Shown: in pieces, positions 42,238-50,042 of the stretch
How positions within the stretch are numbered: the stretch's first letter is position 1
Layout: each line of letters begins with the position of its first letter
Assembly (NCBI RefSeq): GCF_030158565.1
Contig: NZ_JAOASQ010000004.1
Location: forward strand, 1 to 64,000
Reading direction: 5' to 3'
DNA: 64,000 nucleotides
From: Limnohabitans sp.
GTDB taxonomy: Bacteria > Pseudomonadota > Gammaproteobacteria > Burkholderiales > Burkholderiaceae_C
The notes under the pieces: model-generated
What the model was told of the DNA's origin: nothing
What the model saw: the letters and a program-made list of their open reading frames with translations, nothing else
The model's database searches: none
Made by a program: the position numbers and the translations under genes

Positions 42238-42983
42238 ACACTTCTGCCTCTCGCGTGGCCCTGTCGGTCAACGTCAACAAAGTCGCGCTGCTGCGCAACT
42301 CCCGCCATTTGGGCATTCCCAGCGTGACCCGTGCGGCCGAGTTGTGCCTGCAGGCGGGTGCACAGGGCATCACGATCCACCCCCGGCCCGACGAGCGCCA
42401 CATCCGCGCCACGGATGTGACGGAACTGATCGCCTTGATGAAAGCCTGGCCCGACCGCGAGTTCAATATCGAAGGCAATCCTTTCCACAACCTGATGGAC
42501 CACGTGCGCGCAGCGCGCCCGCACCAGGTGACCTTCGTGCCCGACAGCGAAGGCCAGTTCACCAGCGACCACGGCTGGACCTTTCCGCAAGACGCCGAAC
42601 GTCTGAAACCATTGATCGACGAGTGCAAGGCCCTGGGTGTGCGCGTGAGCCTGTTCATGGACCCCATCGCTGAGCAGATGGCCGCAGCCCGCGCCGTGGG
42701 CGCTGACCGGGTGGAGCTTTATACCGAGCCCTATGCGGCGACGTGGGGAACACCCGACAACGCGGCGCAGTTGCAGCGCTATGCCGATGCCGCCGATGCC
42801 GCCACCCAGGTGGGCTTGGGCCTGAACGCCGGGCATGACCTCAACCGCGACAACTTGCCCGTCTTCGTGGCGGCGGTGAAGGGTTTGCAGGAGGTCTCGA
42901 TCGGCCACGCCCTGATCGCCGATGCGCTGGAGCTCGGTTACGCCGCCACCGTGCAGGTTTATCTGGATGGCCTGAAAAAATGA
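42234..42983 (+). CDS. pdxJ: Pyridoxine 5'-phosphate synthase
   Basis: A 249-residue TIM-barrel enzyme joining 1-deoxyxylulose 5-phosphate and 3-amino-2-oxopropyl phosphate, the last step of the DXP-dependent vitamin B6 pathway. Landmarks are [34 protein letters not shown] with catalytic His and Arg, [25 protein letters not shown] and [15 protein letters not shown]. Both ends overlap neighbours by 4 nt (ATGA), with recO before and acpS after, as in E. coli. Confidence 0.97.
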   Translation: MNTSASRVALSVNVNKVALLRNSRHLGIPSVTRAAELCLQAGAQGITIHPRPDERHIRATDVTELIALMKAWPDREFNIEGNPFHNLMDHVRAARPHQVTFVPDSEGQFTSDHGWTFPQDAERLKPLIDECKALGVRVSLFMDPIAEQMAAARAVGADRVELYTEPYAATWGTPDNAAQLQRYADAADAATQVGLGLNAGHDLNRDNLPVFVAAVKGLQEVSIGHALIADALELGYAATVQVYLDGLKK

Positions 42984-43378
42984 TCTACGGCATTGGCACC
43001 GACATTTGCGACATCCGCCGTATCCAGGCCAGCCTGGATCGGCACGGTGAGCGCTTTGCCGCCAAGGTTCTGAGCGAGGCCGAAATGGCCACCTGGAAGG
43101 CCCGCAGCGCGCGTTGGCCCGAGCGGGGTGTGCGTTACCTGGCCACCCGCTTTTCGGCTAAAGAGGCTTTCAGCAAAGCCATTGGCTTGGGCATGCGCAT
43201 GCCCATGACCTGGCGGCTGTGTGAAGTCGGCAAGCTGCCCAGCGGTCAGCCGGTCATCGTGCTGCACGGTGTGCTCAAAGAATGGTTCGAAGCCAAAAAC
43301 TTGAGCGCCCACATCACGGTGACCGACGAATCCGAATACGCCGCGAGTTTTTGTGTGGTCGAAACCCGGACCTCTTGA
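42980..43378 (+). CDS. acpS: Holo-ACP synthase
   Basis: A 132-residue phosphopantetheinyl transferase that activates ACP from CoA. It begins [15 protein letters not shown] with the metal-binding D8, and has [22 protein letters not shown], where the Glu of AKEA completes the site. A short inserted segment RSARWPERG precedes it. The start overlaps pdxJ by 4 nt, and nagZ follows after 35 bp. Its substrate is the AcpP encoded at 32.9 kb. Confidence 0.95.
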   Translation: MIYGIGTDICDIRRIQASLDRHGERFAAKVLSEAEMATWKARSARWPERGVRYLATRFSAKEAFSKAIGLGMRMPMTWRLCEVGKLPSGQPVIVLHGVLKEWFEAKNLSAHITVTDESEYAASFCVVETRTS

Positions 43379-43413
43379 TTTTTCTTTGTTGACCCTGAAC
43401 TGCTGAGACACGC

Positions 43414-44502
43414 ATGAGCATCCACGCCCCCCTCATTCTGGACATCGAAGGCCACAGCTTGACCGCTGTGGACCGCAGGCGTCTGGCGCACCCCCTCACC
43501 GGCGGCATGATTTTGTTTGGCCGCAATTGGCACAGCCGGGCGCAGCTCAGCGACTTGTGCGCCGAGATCAAAAGCATCCGTCCTGACCTCTTGATCGCGG
43601 TGGACCACGAGGGCGGCCGTGTGCAGCGCTTTCGCACCGACGGCTTCACCCATTTGCCCAGCATGCGTGCCATTGGCGAACTCTGGGGCCAGGACGACAA
43701 AGGCCAACCTGGCACCGGCGTGCTCAAAGCCTGCGAAGCGGCCACCTCGGCGGGCTTTGTGCTGGCCAGCGAGCTGCGCGCTTGTGGTGTGGATTTCAGC
43801 TTCACCCCGGTTCTGGATTTGGACCATGGCGAAAGCGGTGTCATTGGCGATCGCGCCTTTGCCCGCGACCCGCGTGTGGTGAGCCTGCTGGCCCGCAGCC
43901 TGATGCAGGGCCTCTTGCAAGCGGGCATGGGCAACTGTGGCAAACACTTTCCCGGGCACGGCGCGGTCAAGGCCGACTCGCATGTGGCGCTGCCGGTGGA
44001 CAAGCGCAGCCTCAAAGCCATCCTGGCAGACGACGCGCAGCCTTACCGCTGGCTCACCAGCGTGCTCACTGCGGTGATGCCCGCCCATGTGATCTACAGC
44101 AAGGTGGACAGCCGCCCGGCTGGCTTTTCGCCGCGTTGGCTGCAAGACATCCTGCGTGCCCAGCTGGGCTTTCAGGGCGTGGTCTGCACCGACGACCTGT
44201 CGATGGCTGCCGCCCGCCAGATGGACGGGCGTACCCTCAGCTACACCGAGGCGGTGATCACTGCCCTGCAGGCAGGCTGTGACTTGGCGCTGCTGTGCAA
44301 CCGCTCGGCTGTGAATGGCGGCGGTGCAGAACTCGACGACGTGCTCGACCAGTTGGCCGAGGCACAAGTCAAAGGCCAATGGCAGCCCAACGAGGTCAGC
44401 GAAGAGCGCCGACTGAACCTGCTGCCGCGCTCGCCCGCTCGTGCTTGGGACGAGCTGGTGCGCTCGGCCGATTACATGCAGGCGCTCGACCGCTTGCCTT
44501 GA
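43414..44502 (+). CDS. nagZ: Beta-N-acetylhexosaminidase (cell-wall recycling)
   Basis: A 362-residue GH3 enzyme that removes GlcNAc from cytoplasmic muropeptides during peptidoglycan recycling. It carries ILDIEGHSLTAVDRRRL, DHEGGRVQRF, the catalytic loop GKHFPGHGAVKADSH with the acid/base His-Asp pair, and VCTDDLSMAAAR supplying the Asp nucleophile. GH3 NagZ is cytoplasmic, consistent with no signal peptide. It ends the long lepA-nagZ cluster; a conserved small membrane gene follows. Confidence 0.95.
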   Translation: MSIHAPLILDIEGHSLTAVDRRRLAHPLTGGMILFGRNWHSRAQLSDLCAEIKSIRPDLLIAVDHEGGRVQRFRTDGFTHLPSMRAIGELWGQDDKGQPGTGVLKACEAATSAGFVLASELRACGVDFSFTPVLDLDHGESGVIGDRAFARDPRVVSLLARSLMQGLLQAGMGNCGKHFPGHGAVKADSHVALPVDKRSLKAILADDAQPYRWLTSVLTAVMPAHVIYSKVDSRPAGFSPRWLQDILRAQLGFQGVVCTDDLSMAAARQMDGRTLSYTEAVITALQAGCDLALLCNRSAVNGGGAELDDVLDQLAEAQVKGQWQPNEVSEERRLNLLPRSPARAWDELVRSADYMQALDRLP

Positions 44503-44520
44503 CCTGAACAGGACATCTGA

Positions 44521-44820
44521 ATGAACTGGATCGTGCGCATTTTCATGGGTCTTCTGGGACTTGCCTTTCTGGCGGGTCTCTTGGTGGCGCTGGGCCTCTA
44601 CATCGTGTTCGCCACCGTGCGCTGGTTGCTCACCGGGCGCAAGCCCCAGGTGGTGATGGTCTGGCAGCAGTTCAGCGACCTGCGCAAGGGCGCAGGCTGG
44701 GGTGGTCAGCGCGGCTTTGAATCGGGTTTTGAAGCACAACGCCAGGACGACATCGTCGACGTGGAAGTGCGCGAGGTGGTCGACGACGCGCCTCGCCTGC
44801 CATCTCAGCGCCGAGGCTGA
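44521..44820 (+). CDS. Small conserved membrane protein of unknown function
   Basis: A 99-residue protein with one or two hydrophobic segments (about 5-22 and 24-38), then a basic turn TGRKPQVVMVWQQF and an acidic C-terminus (DDIVDVEVREVVDD). It starts 18 bp after nagZ and shares its direction and composition, so it belongs to the core block. Similar small genes follow nagZ in Comamonadaceae. Nothing suggests an enzymatic role. The accessory island begins directly after it. Confidence 0.7.
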   Translation: MNWIVRIFMGLLGLAFLAGLLVALGLYIVFATVRWLLTGRKPQVVMVWQQFSDLRKGAGWGGQRGFESGFEAQRQDDIVDVEVREVVDDAPRLPSQRRG

Positions 44821-45358
44821 CATAACAGGGGTGTGAACCGCAATTCGCTGGGTGTTGCCTACGCCTATATGGTTTTTGCGGTTAGCCCGATTCATGGCCG
44901 TAATGCGGCGTTGCTGCAATTGGTTAAGCACTTGTCAAATGTCGGTTTCCGGCCAAAAGGTGTCGCTGATGTGTTCTCCCTGAAGGCCCGATCCAGGCTG
45001 GGAGCGGTCGTCGTGTTCTGTGGTGCGAAAGTCAGAGTTTGCAAAGACCGATCACCGGATGAAAGAGTTAACGATAGGGGGGCATCCACAGCTGCGAAGA
45101 CTTCGAGAAGGATCTTGTGAATTCTTGGAGTCCGGGCACTTCGTGGACGACCAAGTGCATGCCATCCCATGCAGGGGTGCTGGAGCCCCAGCGGAAAGAA
45201 CCAACGGCCGACATTCCATGAAAGACCCAACCGTCCGTGGCTTCGGCCACCTGATCGAGGAGACCAGGACCTTCGGACCGAAAGGCTTTCGGAAACACCT
45301 GGTGCTCGAGCAGCCCAAGAGCGCGTTCACCAACTCACGCTTAAGTAGATCCCGGGAT
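44821..45358. other. Left edge of the accessory island, no supported gene
   Basis: This 538-bp stretch holds no gene that could be supported. A degenerate copy of the island's repeat family lies near 44934-44970 (minus strand: TTTTGGCCGGAAACCGACAT). An 89-codon minus-strand frame at about 45068-45334 reads with protein-like character (EHQVFPKAFRSEGPG, then WDGMHLVVHEVPGLQEF) but has no convincing start or known family; it could be a gene relic. Confidence 0.4.
44934..44970 (-). repeat. Island repeat, degenerate copy A
   Basis: On the minus strand this reads CACCTTTTGGCCGGAAACCG and then ACATTTGACAA. It shares the GGCCGGAA core and the following ACATT-like tail with the better copies at 51241 and 59593, but its inverted-repeat arms are eroded. 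Confidence 0.4.
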
Positions 45359-46735
45359 TCAGCTCGCCGGCGGGAGGTACTGCGCAGTCGGAGTGATCGT
45401 GCCCCTCACACCCAACCGATACGCCCGGGCCACCAGCGCTTTGTACTCGGCTTCAGGGATGACCCGGTCACGAGTCAGGATGGATCCCGCGGTCCCGGTC
45501 GGGTCGCCGACGATCGCCCAGCTGTAGTCCGGGGCGTAGTCCAGGATCCAGTAGTTGCCCGGCTCGTCCCTGGTGGGCAGGCCGGAGAAGCTCACTTTGT
45601 GGCGGGTGTTGGCGGCGTTGACCGGAACCGCTGATCCGGTGATGGTCCACGCCGGCCCGCTTGGTCCGGAGGTGTTCCCGGAATTTTCCACCGTGAAGCT
45701 GTCGCCGAGCTGGTAATCGTAGACCGCTTTGACGTTGACGAGCACGACGGACGGGTCTTGTTTCACGCTGCCCTGTTCGTACCACGTGCCCAAGTACTGA
45801 GCGATATCAACCGGGGGCGGCGCGGGCAGCACGGTGCCCCCTGTATTGCCAATCACGAGCGGCTGGTTAGCGACGTAGGTGCCGTCGTTGGGATTGCCGT
45901 AGATGCCGTAGAAGGGATCAGAGGGCCCGCGCCCTTCGTAGATATCGTTGATCCAGCCAGTGGAGAGCGTGATCGCGGCGCTCATGGCGCTGCCGTCATC
46001 GAGCTGAACGCCGACGAACTGGACGGGGTGGAGGGCCACGAGCTGCTCCGTGGTACTGCCCCAATTATTCCCGGCTTGAGGCGGCGAGGCGATCTGGTAG
46101 AGCGGGATGCCCAGGGAGTCGAGCTTGGCGAGCGTAGCGGGGAACTGGTCTGGGCGAGCCACGCCATCGAACATCACCACGCCCAGAAGATTCGCGGCGG
46201 CGCCGTTGTCTACGGTGCGTGCAGCCACCTCGGCGGCGAAACCGCCGCCCAGACGCTCTCCGGCAAGCAGGAACTTCTGGGGTAGCACCCCCTGATAGCC
46301 GGCGGCGTTCGCGCTGATGGCGAGCGCCACACGGTCACCAAGCATCATGTCGGCGACCGCCTGCTGCATGGCCGCGCTGCCGAGATATCGCCCCGGCTGG
46401 GTCGGAATCTCGAAGGAGCTGATCACAGGCACCACGACGATGCTGTTGGTCTGGCCCGCGATCTGGGCCGCCAGCGCGGCCAAGTCCGCCGTGTCGCCGC
46501 GTTGGAGCCAGACGACGCCTTTGGCCGAGACCGTGCCGTCAGCCTGGGGCGGGAAGTACCAGTCCGCCGACGTCACGAAGAACCCGGGGCTATACGGGAT
46601 GAAGAGCGAAGATCTGCTGGCTGTCACGCCGTTGTCGAATTGCGGAGAATCGGTTGCAGGCAGGCCATTGCCGCCACACCCGCCCAAACTAAGACACAGC
46701 ACAGCAACGATTAACAATGAGATTGTCTTTAACAT
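45359..46735 (-). CDS. Lipoprotein: alpha/beta-hydrolase-like domain fused to a lipocalin
   Basis: A 458-residue lipoprotein. The signal peptide ends in the lipobox LGGC with C20 as the lipidated cysteine. Residues about 65-270 look like an alpha/beta-hydrolase fold (VVWLQRGDTADLAALAAQIA, FLLAGERLGGGFAAEVAAR), but the nucleophile-elbow position reads G-E-R-L-G (159-163) with Arg in place of Ser, so it is probably not a normal esterase. Residues 309-442 are a Blc-like lipocalin: AQYLGTWYEQG with the GxW motif, NYWILDYAPDYSWAIVGDP and TRDRVIPEAEYKALV. A lipid or small hydrophobic ligand is likely. The ATG at 46735 starts the signal peptide. It is a single gene at the edge of the island. Confidence 0.8.
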   Translation of the reverse strand: MLKTISLLIVAVLCLSLGGCGGNGLPATDSPQFDNGVTASRSSLFIPYSPGFFVTSADWYFPPQADGTVSAKGVVWLQRGDTADLAALAAQIAGQTNSIVVVPVISSFEIPTQPGRYLGSAAMQQAVADMMLGDRVALAISANAAGYQGVLPQKFLLAGERLGGGFAAEVAARTVDNGAAANLLGVVMFDGVARPDQFPATLAKLDSLGIPLYQIASPPQAGNNWGSTTEQLVALHPVQFVGVQLDDGSAMSAAITLSTGWINDIYEGRGPSDPFYGIYGNPNDGTYVANQPLVIGNTGGTVLPAPPPVDIAQYLGTWYEQGSVKQDPSVVLVNVKAVYDYQLGDSFTVENSGNTSGPSGPAWTITGSAVPVNAANTRHKVSFSGLPTRDEPGNYWILDYAPDYSWAIVGDPTGTAGSILTRDRVIPEAEYKALVARAYRLGVRGTITPTAQYLPPAS

Positions 46736-47218
46736 GAGAGAAACCTTGTAGTGTTTGCTCAACTGATAGTTCACTCCAACGAAGGGATTCTGCCTGTTGG
46801 TGGGTGCAGCGTGCTCGTCGGCGATGACGACTCTTGGCATTTCACATTGAACATCACGGCCCTGACATCGACCCGCCACTGCCGTGCATAGAAATGAATC
46901 ATCGATGCCGTTACGTTGAACAGGTCAAGTTGATTATCAGTGAATCGACATGAGTGCGCCAATTTGCCTCGCATTGTGGCATTTCGCGATTGGTTGCTCG
47001 GCCAAGTTGTGCATTCAGATTGAACACCTGGACCTAAAGCTGTCGTTGGATACAGAAATTCAAAAGACCGCTTTGGGTCGGTAGCGACTATTGGCCAGAA
47101 GCGGTCGTAAGGTAGTTAGGTCTATTGCCGGGGATCATTGCCATCACCTGCGAAGCCATCGCAGACACTGAACGCCGGCTACCCGCCTAAATGAGTTACA
47201 TGTGGCACCATATTGCGC
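46736..47218. other. Intergenic region between the lipocalin and GntR genes
   Basis: No gene is supported in this 483-bp divergent gap. It has a well-formed copy of the island repeat (47066-47106), and TGGCACCA at 47203-47210 just before the regulator start, which resembles the candidate operator upstream of the dioxygenases. Promoters for both flanking genes must lie here, but no clear -35/-10 pair was found. Confidence 0.5.
47066..47106 (+). repeat. Island repeat, copy B
   Basis: An 8-bp inverted repeat, GACCGCTT (47066-47073) and AAGCGGTC (47099-47106), encloses TGGGTCGGTAGCGACTATTG and GCCAG. It contains both halves of the family core: CGCTTTGGGTCGG and GGCCAGAAGCGG. Confidence 0.75.
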
Positions 47219-47905
47219 ATGAATCGACAACCCCACGCGCTCCCTAAATCGTTACCTCAAAGTCAAGTGCCTCCCTCACTGACCGAAGAAGCCTATCGAC
47301 GTATCGAAGAGATGATTGTGACTCTCGAGCTTGCACCGGGCAGCGTGGTTTCGGAGGCCATGCTCAGTGAGCGCATCGGGATTGGGCACACGCCCATTCG
47401 TGAGGCCTTGCAACGCCTTGGACGAGAGCATCTTGTCCAAATTCTTCCTCGTCGCGGAGTCGTGGTTACCGCCATCGACGTCGGACATCAGCTTCAGATC
47501 CTCGAAACGCGACGTGAGCTAGACCGTTTGATCGCTCGCTCTGCCGCCGCCCGTTCCACCTTGCCTGAGCGGGAGGCTATGACAGCCATTGCGCAAAGCA
47601 TGGAAGCTGCAGTGAAGTCCGGGGATCTGCTAGCTTTCCTGCATTGGGACAACGAAATGAACAGACTGGCTGCACAAAGCGCTCGCAATATGGTTGCCGC
47701 GTCGGCTGTGGCGGCCCTGCATTCTGCTTCAAGGCGTTTCTGGTTCTACCACCACCACGACCAAGCCAATGCGACATTGCGGCTGCACGTGGCACTTGCG
47801 CGCGCGATAGCCACGGGTAAAGGTGATAAGGCTGCGGAAGCTAGTGATCGGCTGATTGACGATCTTTTTGAATTTGCCCACAGGACCCTGATTACCCGCA
47901 CTTGA
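47219..47905 (+). CDS. GntR-family transcriptional regulator (FadR/FCD subgroup)
   Basis: A 228-residue regulator. The winged helix-turn-helix (about 20-88) has LTEEAYRRIEEMIVTLELAPG, SEAMLSERIGIGHTPIREAL and LPRRGVVVTAID, typical of GntR. The C-terminal helical domain (about 95-225) looks like FCD, which binds carboxylate-type effectors in relatives. The ATG at 47219 is used; a TTG two codons earlier is possible, and neither has a clear ribosome site. It is followed in the same direction by two dioxygenase genes, with a promoter and candidate operator between, so it probably controls them. Confidence 0.85.
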   Translation: MNRQPHALPKSLPQSQVPPSLTEEAYRRIEEMIVTLELAPGSVVSEAMLSERIGIGHTPIREALQRLGREHLVQILPRRGVVVTAIDVGHQLQILETRRELDRLIARSAAARSTLPEREAMTAIAQSMEAAVKSGDLLAFLHWDNEMNRLAAQSARNMVAASAVAALHSASRRFWFYHHHDQANATLRLHVALARAIATGKGDKAAEASDRLIDDLFEFAHRTLITRT

Positions 47906-47956
47906 CATCTGGCATACCAGTCACATACCATGAACTCCTGTTCAAGGAGTTTGCCT
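47902..47956 (+). promoter_or_regulatory. Promoter, candidate GntR operator and ribosome site of the dioxygenase pair
   Basis: TTGACA (47902-47907) and TACCAT (47926-47931) are spaced by 18 bp. The palindrome TGGCATACCA (47910-47919) lies between them, where a bound GntR protein would block polymerase. AAGGAG (47944-47949) is seven bases before a GTG at 47957. The predicted start of transcription near 47938 falls after the upstream ATG at 47930, so translation should begin at the GTG. Confidence 0.55.
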
Positions 47957-48775
47957 GTGCGCCTCACCCATCAACAAGTCCAAGCCTATAACCGTGACGG
48001 ATTCCTCATCCTAGAGGACCTCTTTTCAGCTTCAGAGGTGGCGGCCATGCGAGCCGAGCTTGGGAGGATTCAAGAGGTAGACACCGATCACTTAGTTCGC
48101 GAAAACGGCAGTCATATCGCCAAAACCATTTACCGTGTTCACGAGGCAGACGGTCCAACCGCTTCACCTGTTTTCCATGCCGTCGCGCGTTGTCCGCGAA
48201 TGCTGGAGGCCGCTCAGGATCTGCTCGGCGATCAGCAGCTCTACATCCATCACACCAAATGCAATTTGAAGACTGCAATTGACGGTTCGGTGTGGGCTTG
48301 GCACCAAGACTACGGCACTTGGAAGCGCGATGGCATGCCTGAGGCACTTCCAACCACGGCGCTCATCATGCTGGACGAGCCCACTGAAATGAATGGTTGC
48401 CTCTACTTCATTCCAGGGAGCCACAAGGAGGGTAGTTTGGAGCCGGAGTTCAACGACGCCACAGGCTACAAGTTCTATGTGACACCCAAGGAAAAGCTCC
48501 TCGAAATCATGGAGCGAAGCCCTCAACCAGTTCCGATTGTTGGCAAGCCAGGCACGGTAGTTTTCTTCGATTGCAACATCCTGCACGCATCGGGACACAA
48601 TTTGTCCCGACACAATCGCTGGGCAATTTATCTGGTCTACAACCCGGTCAAAAACCAGTGTCACGAGGTGCCCAACCCTCGCCCCGATTACGTGCGATCG
48701 GTCAACACGAAACCACTCTTTGCAGGAAGCGACAACATCCTCGCAGTCAACATCTCGTTACAGGAGGTCCGATGA
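47957..48775 (+). CDS. PhyH-family Fe(II)/2-oxoglutarate dioxygenase 1
   Basis: A 272-residue protein of the phytanoyl-CoA dioxygenase superfamily. The iron triad is H116 and D118 (WHQDYGTW) and H210 (NILHASGHN); R221 should bind 2-oxoglutarate. The stretch WHQDYGTWKRDGMPEA resembles the ectoine hydroxylase loop, but no ectoine genes are nearby, so the substrate is open. The GTG at 47957 is chosen over the ATG at 47930 because a perfect AAGGAG precedes it and the predicted transcript begins after the ATG. The stop overlaps the second dioxygenase by 4 nt. Confidence 0.85.
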   Translation: MRLTHQQVQAYNRDGFLILEDLFSASEVAAMRAELGRIQEVDTDHLVRENGSHIAKTIYRVHEADGPTASPVFHAVARCPRMLEAAQDLLGDQQLYIHHTKCNLKTAIDGSVWAWHQDYGTWKRDGMPEALPTTALIMLDEPTEMNGCLYFIPGSHKEGSLEPEFNDATGYKFYVTPKEKLLEIMERSPQPVPIVGKPGTVVFFDCNILHASGHNLSRHNRWAIYLVYNPVKNQCHEVPNPRPDYVRSVNTKPLFAGSDNILAVNISLQEVR

Positions 48776-49638
48776 ACACCCGCCATCAGCGTGTCCTCAG
48801 CGATGCGCAAATCAGCAACTATCGCGAAACCGGATACCTCAATCTTCATCAAATACTTGATTCCGAACTGCTTGGCCGACTCATCTCCACCACCGAGCGA
48901 CTCTACGACGAAGGCTGTTCACTCAAACAAAAGACGAAACATTACGATCTGGAGCCTGAGCACACCCTACAGAATCCACGCATCCGACGCATTTCCAGCC
49001 CGACCGAACTTGACTCGGTGTACCTTGAAACTGCCTTTGATTCGATCCTGGGGGACATTGCCGCTGACCTGATCGGAGGGCCGGTCAAGTTCTACCACTC
49101 GAAGATCAATTTCAAACTGCCCCACGGGGGTGCCGAGATTGGCTGGCATCAGGACTGGCCAGTATTTCCGCACACCAACACCAATCTTGTGGCCCTAAGC
49201 GTGCCGCTGAACGCGTCACGCTCGATCAATGGCTGCCTACAGACGATCCCCGGCAGCCACAAACTCGGACCTCGGAGTCATTGGGAAAAGGGTCTCTATA
49301 AGCTCAATTGCAACCACACGATGACCGCCCAAGACTACGCGGATGTGGTTGATAACGAGTTAAACGTGGGAGATGTTGTGGCACACCACGGTCTCGTGGT
49401 GCATGGTTCAAGTCAAAACCGATCGGACACCTTGCGCACAACCTACATCATCCAATACGCTGCTGCTGACGCATTTTCCTACACCGCACCGGTTATAGAC
49501 AGCATGCATCGCAATCAAATGGTCAGGGGCGAACCGGCAACACATGCACGCGTAGAAGCTGGGCTCATCGAATTACCGCCGGATTTTTCTGCAGGATATT
49601 CAGGCATTTATGCCCTCCAAACAGCTGCTAAGACCTAG
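48772..49638 (+). CDS. PhyH-family Fe(II)/2-oxoglutarate dioxygenase 2
   Basis: A 288-residue second PhyH protein, only distantly similar to the first. The iron ligands are H126 and D128 (GWHQDWPVFPHTN) and H211 (GLVVHGSSQNRS); R217 or R222 is the likely 2-oxoglutarate contact. Shared features are the DGFLIL/TGYLNL-type N-terminus and the INGCLQTIPGSHKLG core. AGGAGG stands just before the ATG, and the start overlaps the first gene by 4 nt, so the two enzymes are made together. They may act in sequence on one substrate or as a pair; the substrate is unknown. Confidence 0.85.
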   Translation: MNTRHQRVLSDAQISNYRETGYLNLHQILDSELLGRLISTTERLYDEGCSLKQKTKHYDLEPEHTLQNPRIRRISSPTELDSVYLETAFDSILGDIAADLIGGPVKFYHSKINFKLPHGGAEIGWHQDWPVFPHTNTNLVALSVPLNASRSINGCLQTIPGSHKLGPRSHWEKGLYKLNCNHTMTAQDYADVVDNELNVGDVVAHHGLVVHGSSQNRSDTLRTTYIIQYAAADAFSYTAPVIDSMHRNQMVRGEPATHARVEAGLIELPPDFSAGYSGIYALQTAAKT

Positions 49639-49729
49639 GACCCATTACACAAAGGCTCGGGCAGGCGACCGGTCAAAGCCGACCCGAAGCAGACGCTGAC
49701 CTGTGCGCAAACAACCTATAAGATTCTGA

Positions 49730-50042
49730 TCAGCGTTCAACGTTGGGCAACGAAATAATGACGAGCGCTGAACTAGGTTCCAGGGCAAGCAGCCATACTG
49801 GAGTTCGTTGTTTAGGAACATCAGCTGCCCAGGCAGAAGGATGACCGGACCAGTGGGCTGAGATACCGTTAAGCGGCCCTCGACGCAGTAGATAGTGATA
49901 TAGCCGGCTACCTTGTGGGGAGGGAAGGTCACCTTCGCGCAGTTGTGTATCGTTTGTCTCAGCGTGTACTTCTTCAGGTTGTGGCCGAAGAAGGCAGAAC
50001 ACTGCTTTTCGGTCTTGCCCCGGTTTTAATTCAGATTCTGGC
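49730..50042 (-). pseudogene. Frameshifted cupin-domain protein relic
   Basis: Cupin-like sequence is split over two minus-strand frames. One frame gives FLEPESELKPGQDRKAVF, a second gives FGHNLKKYTLRQTI, then VTFPPHKVAGYITIYCVEGRL and ILLPGQLMFLNNELQYG, and the first frame resumes with LLALEPSSALVIISLPN. Joined in this order they make a small single-cupin protein, with frame changes near 49985 and 49785. The gene is thus probably broken, unless the sequence contains errors. It abuts the antiporter gene and faces the dioxygenase pair. Confidence 0.6.

Noticed and set aside
44833..45334. Small overlapping frames at the left edge of the island as real genes
   Set aside because: Frames on both strands compete, none has a ribosome site or known domain, and part lies over a repeat copy. 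One minus-strand frame may be a relic, so it is only mentioned.
47957..48775. First PhyH protein as ectoine hydroxylase EctD
   Set aside because: The iron loop is similar, but no ectABC genes are nearby and the rest of the chain differs, so only the superfamily can be claimed.
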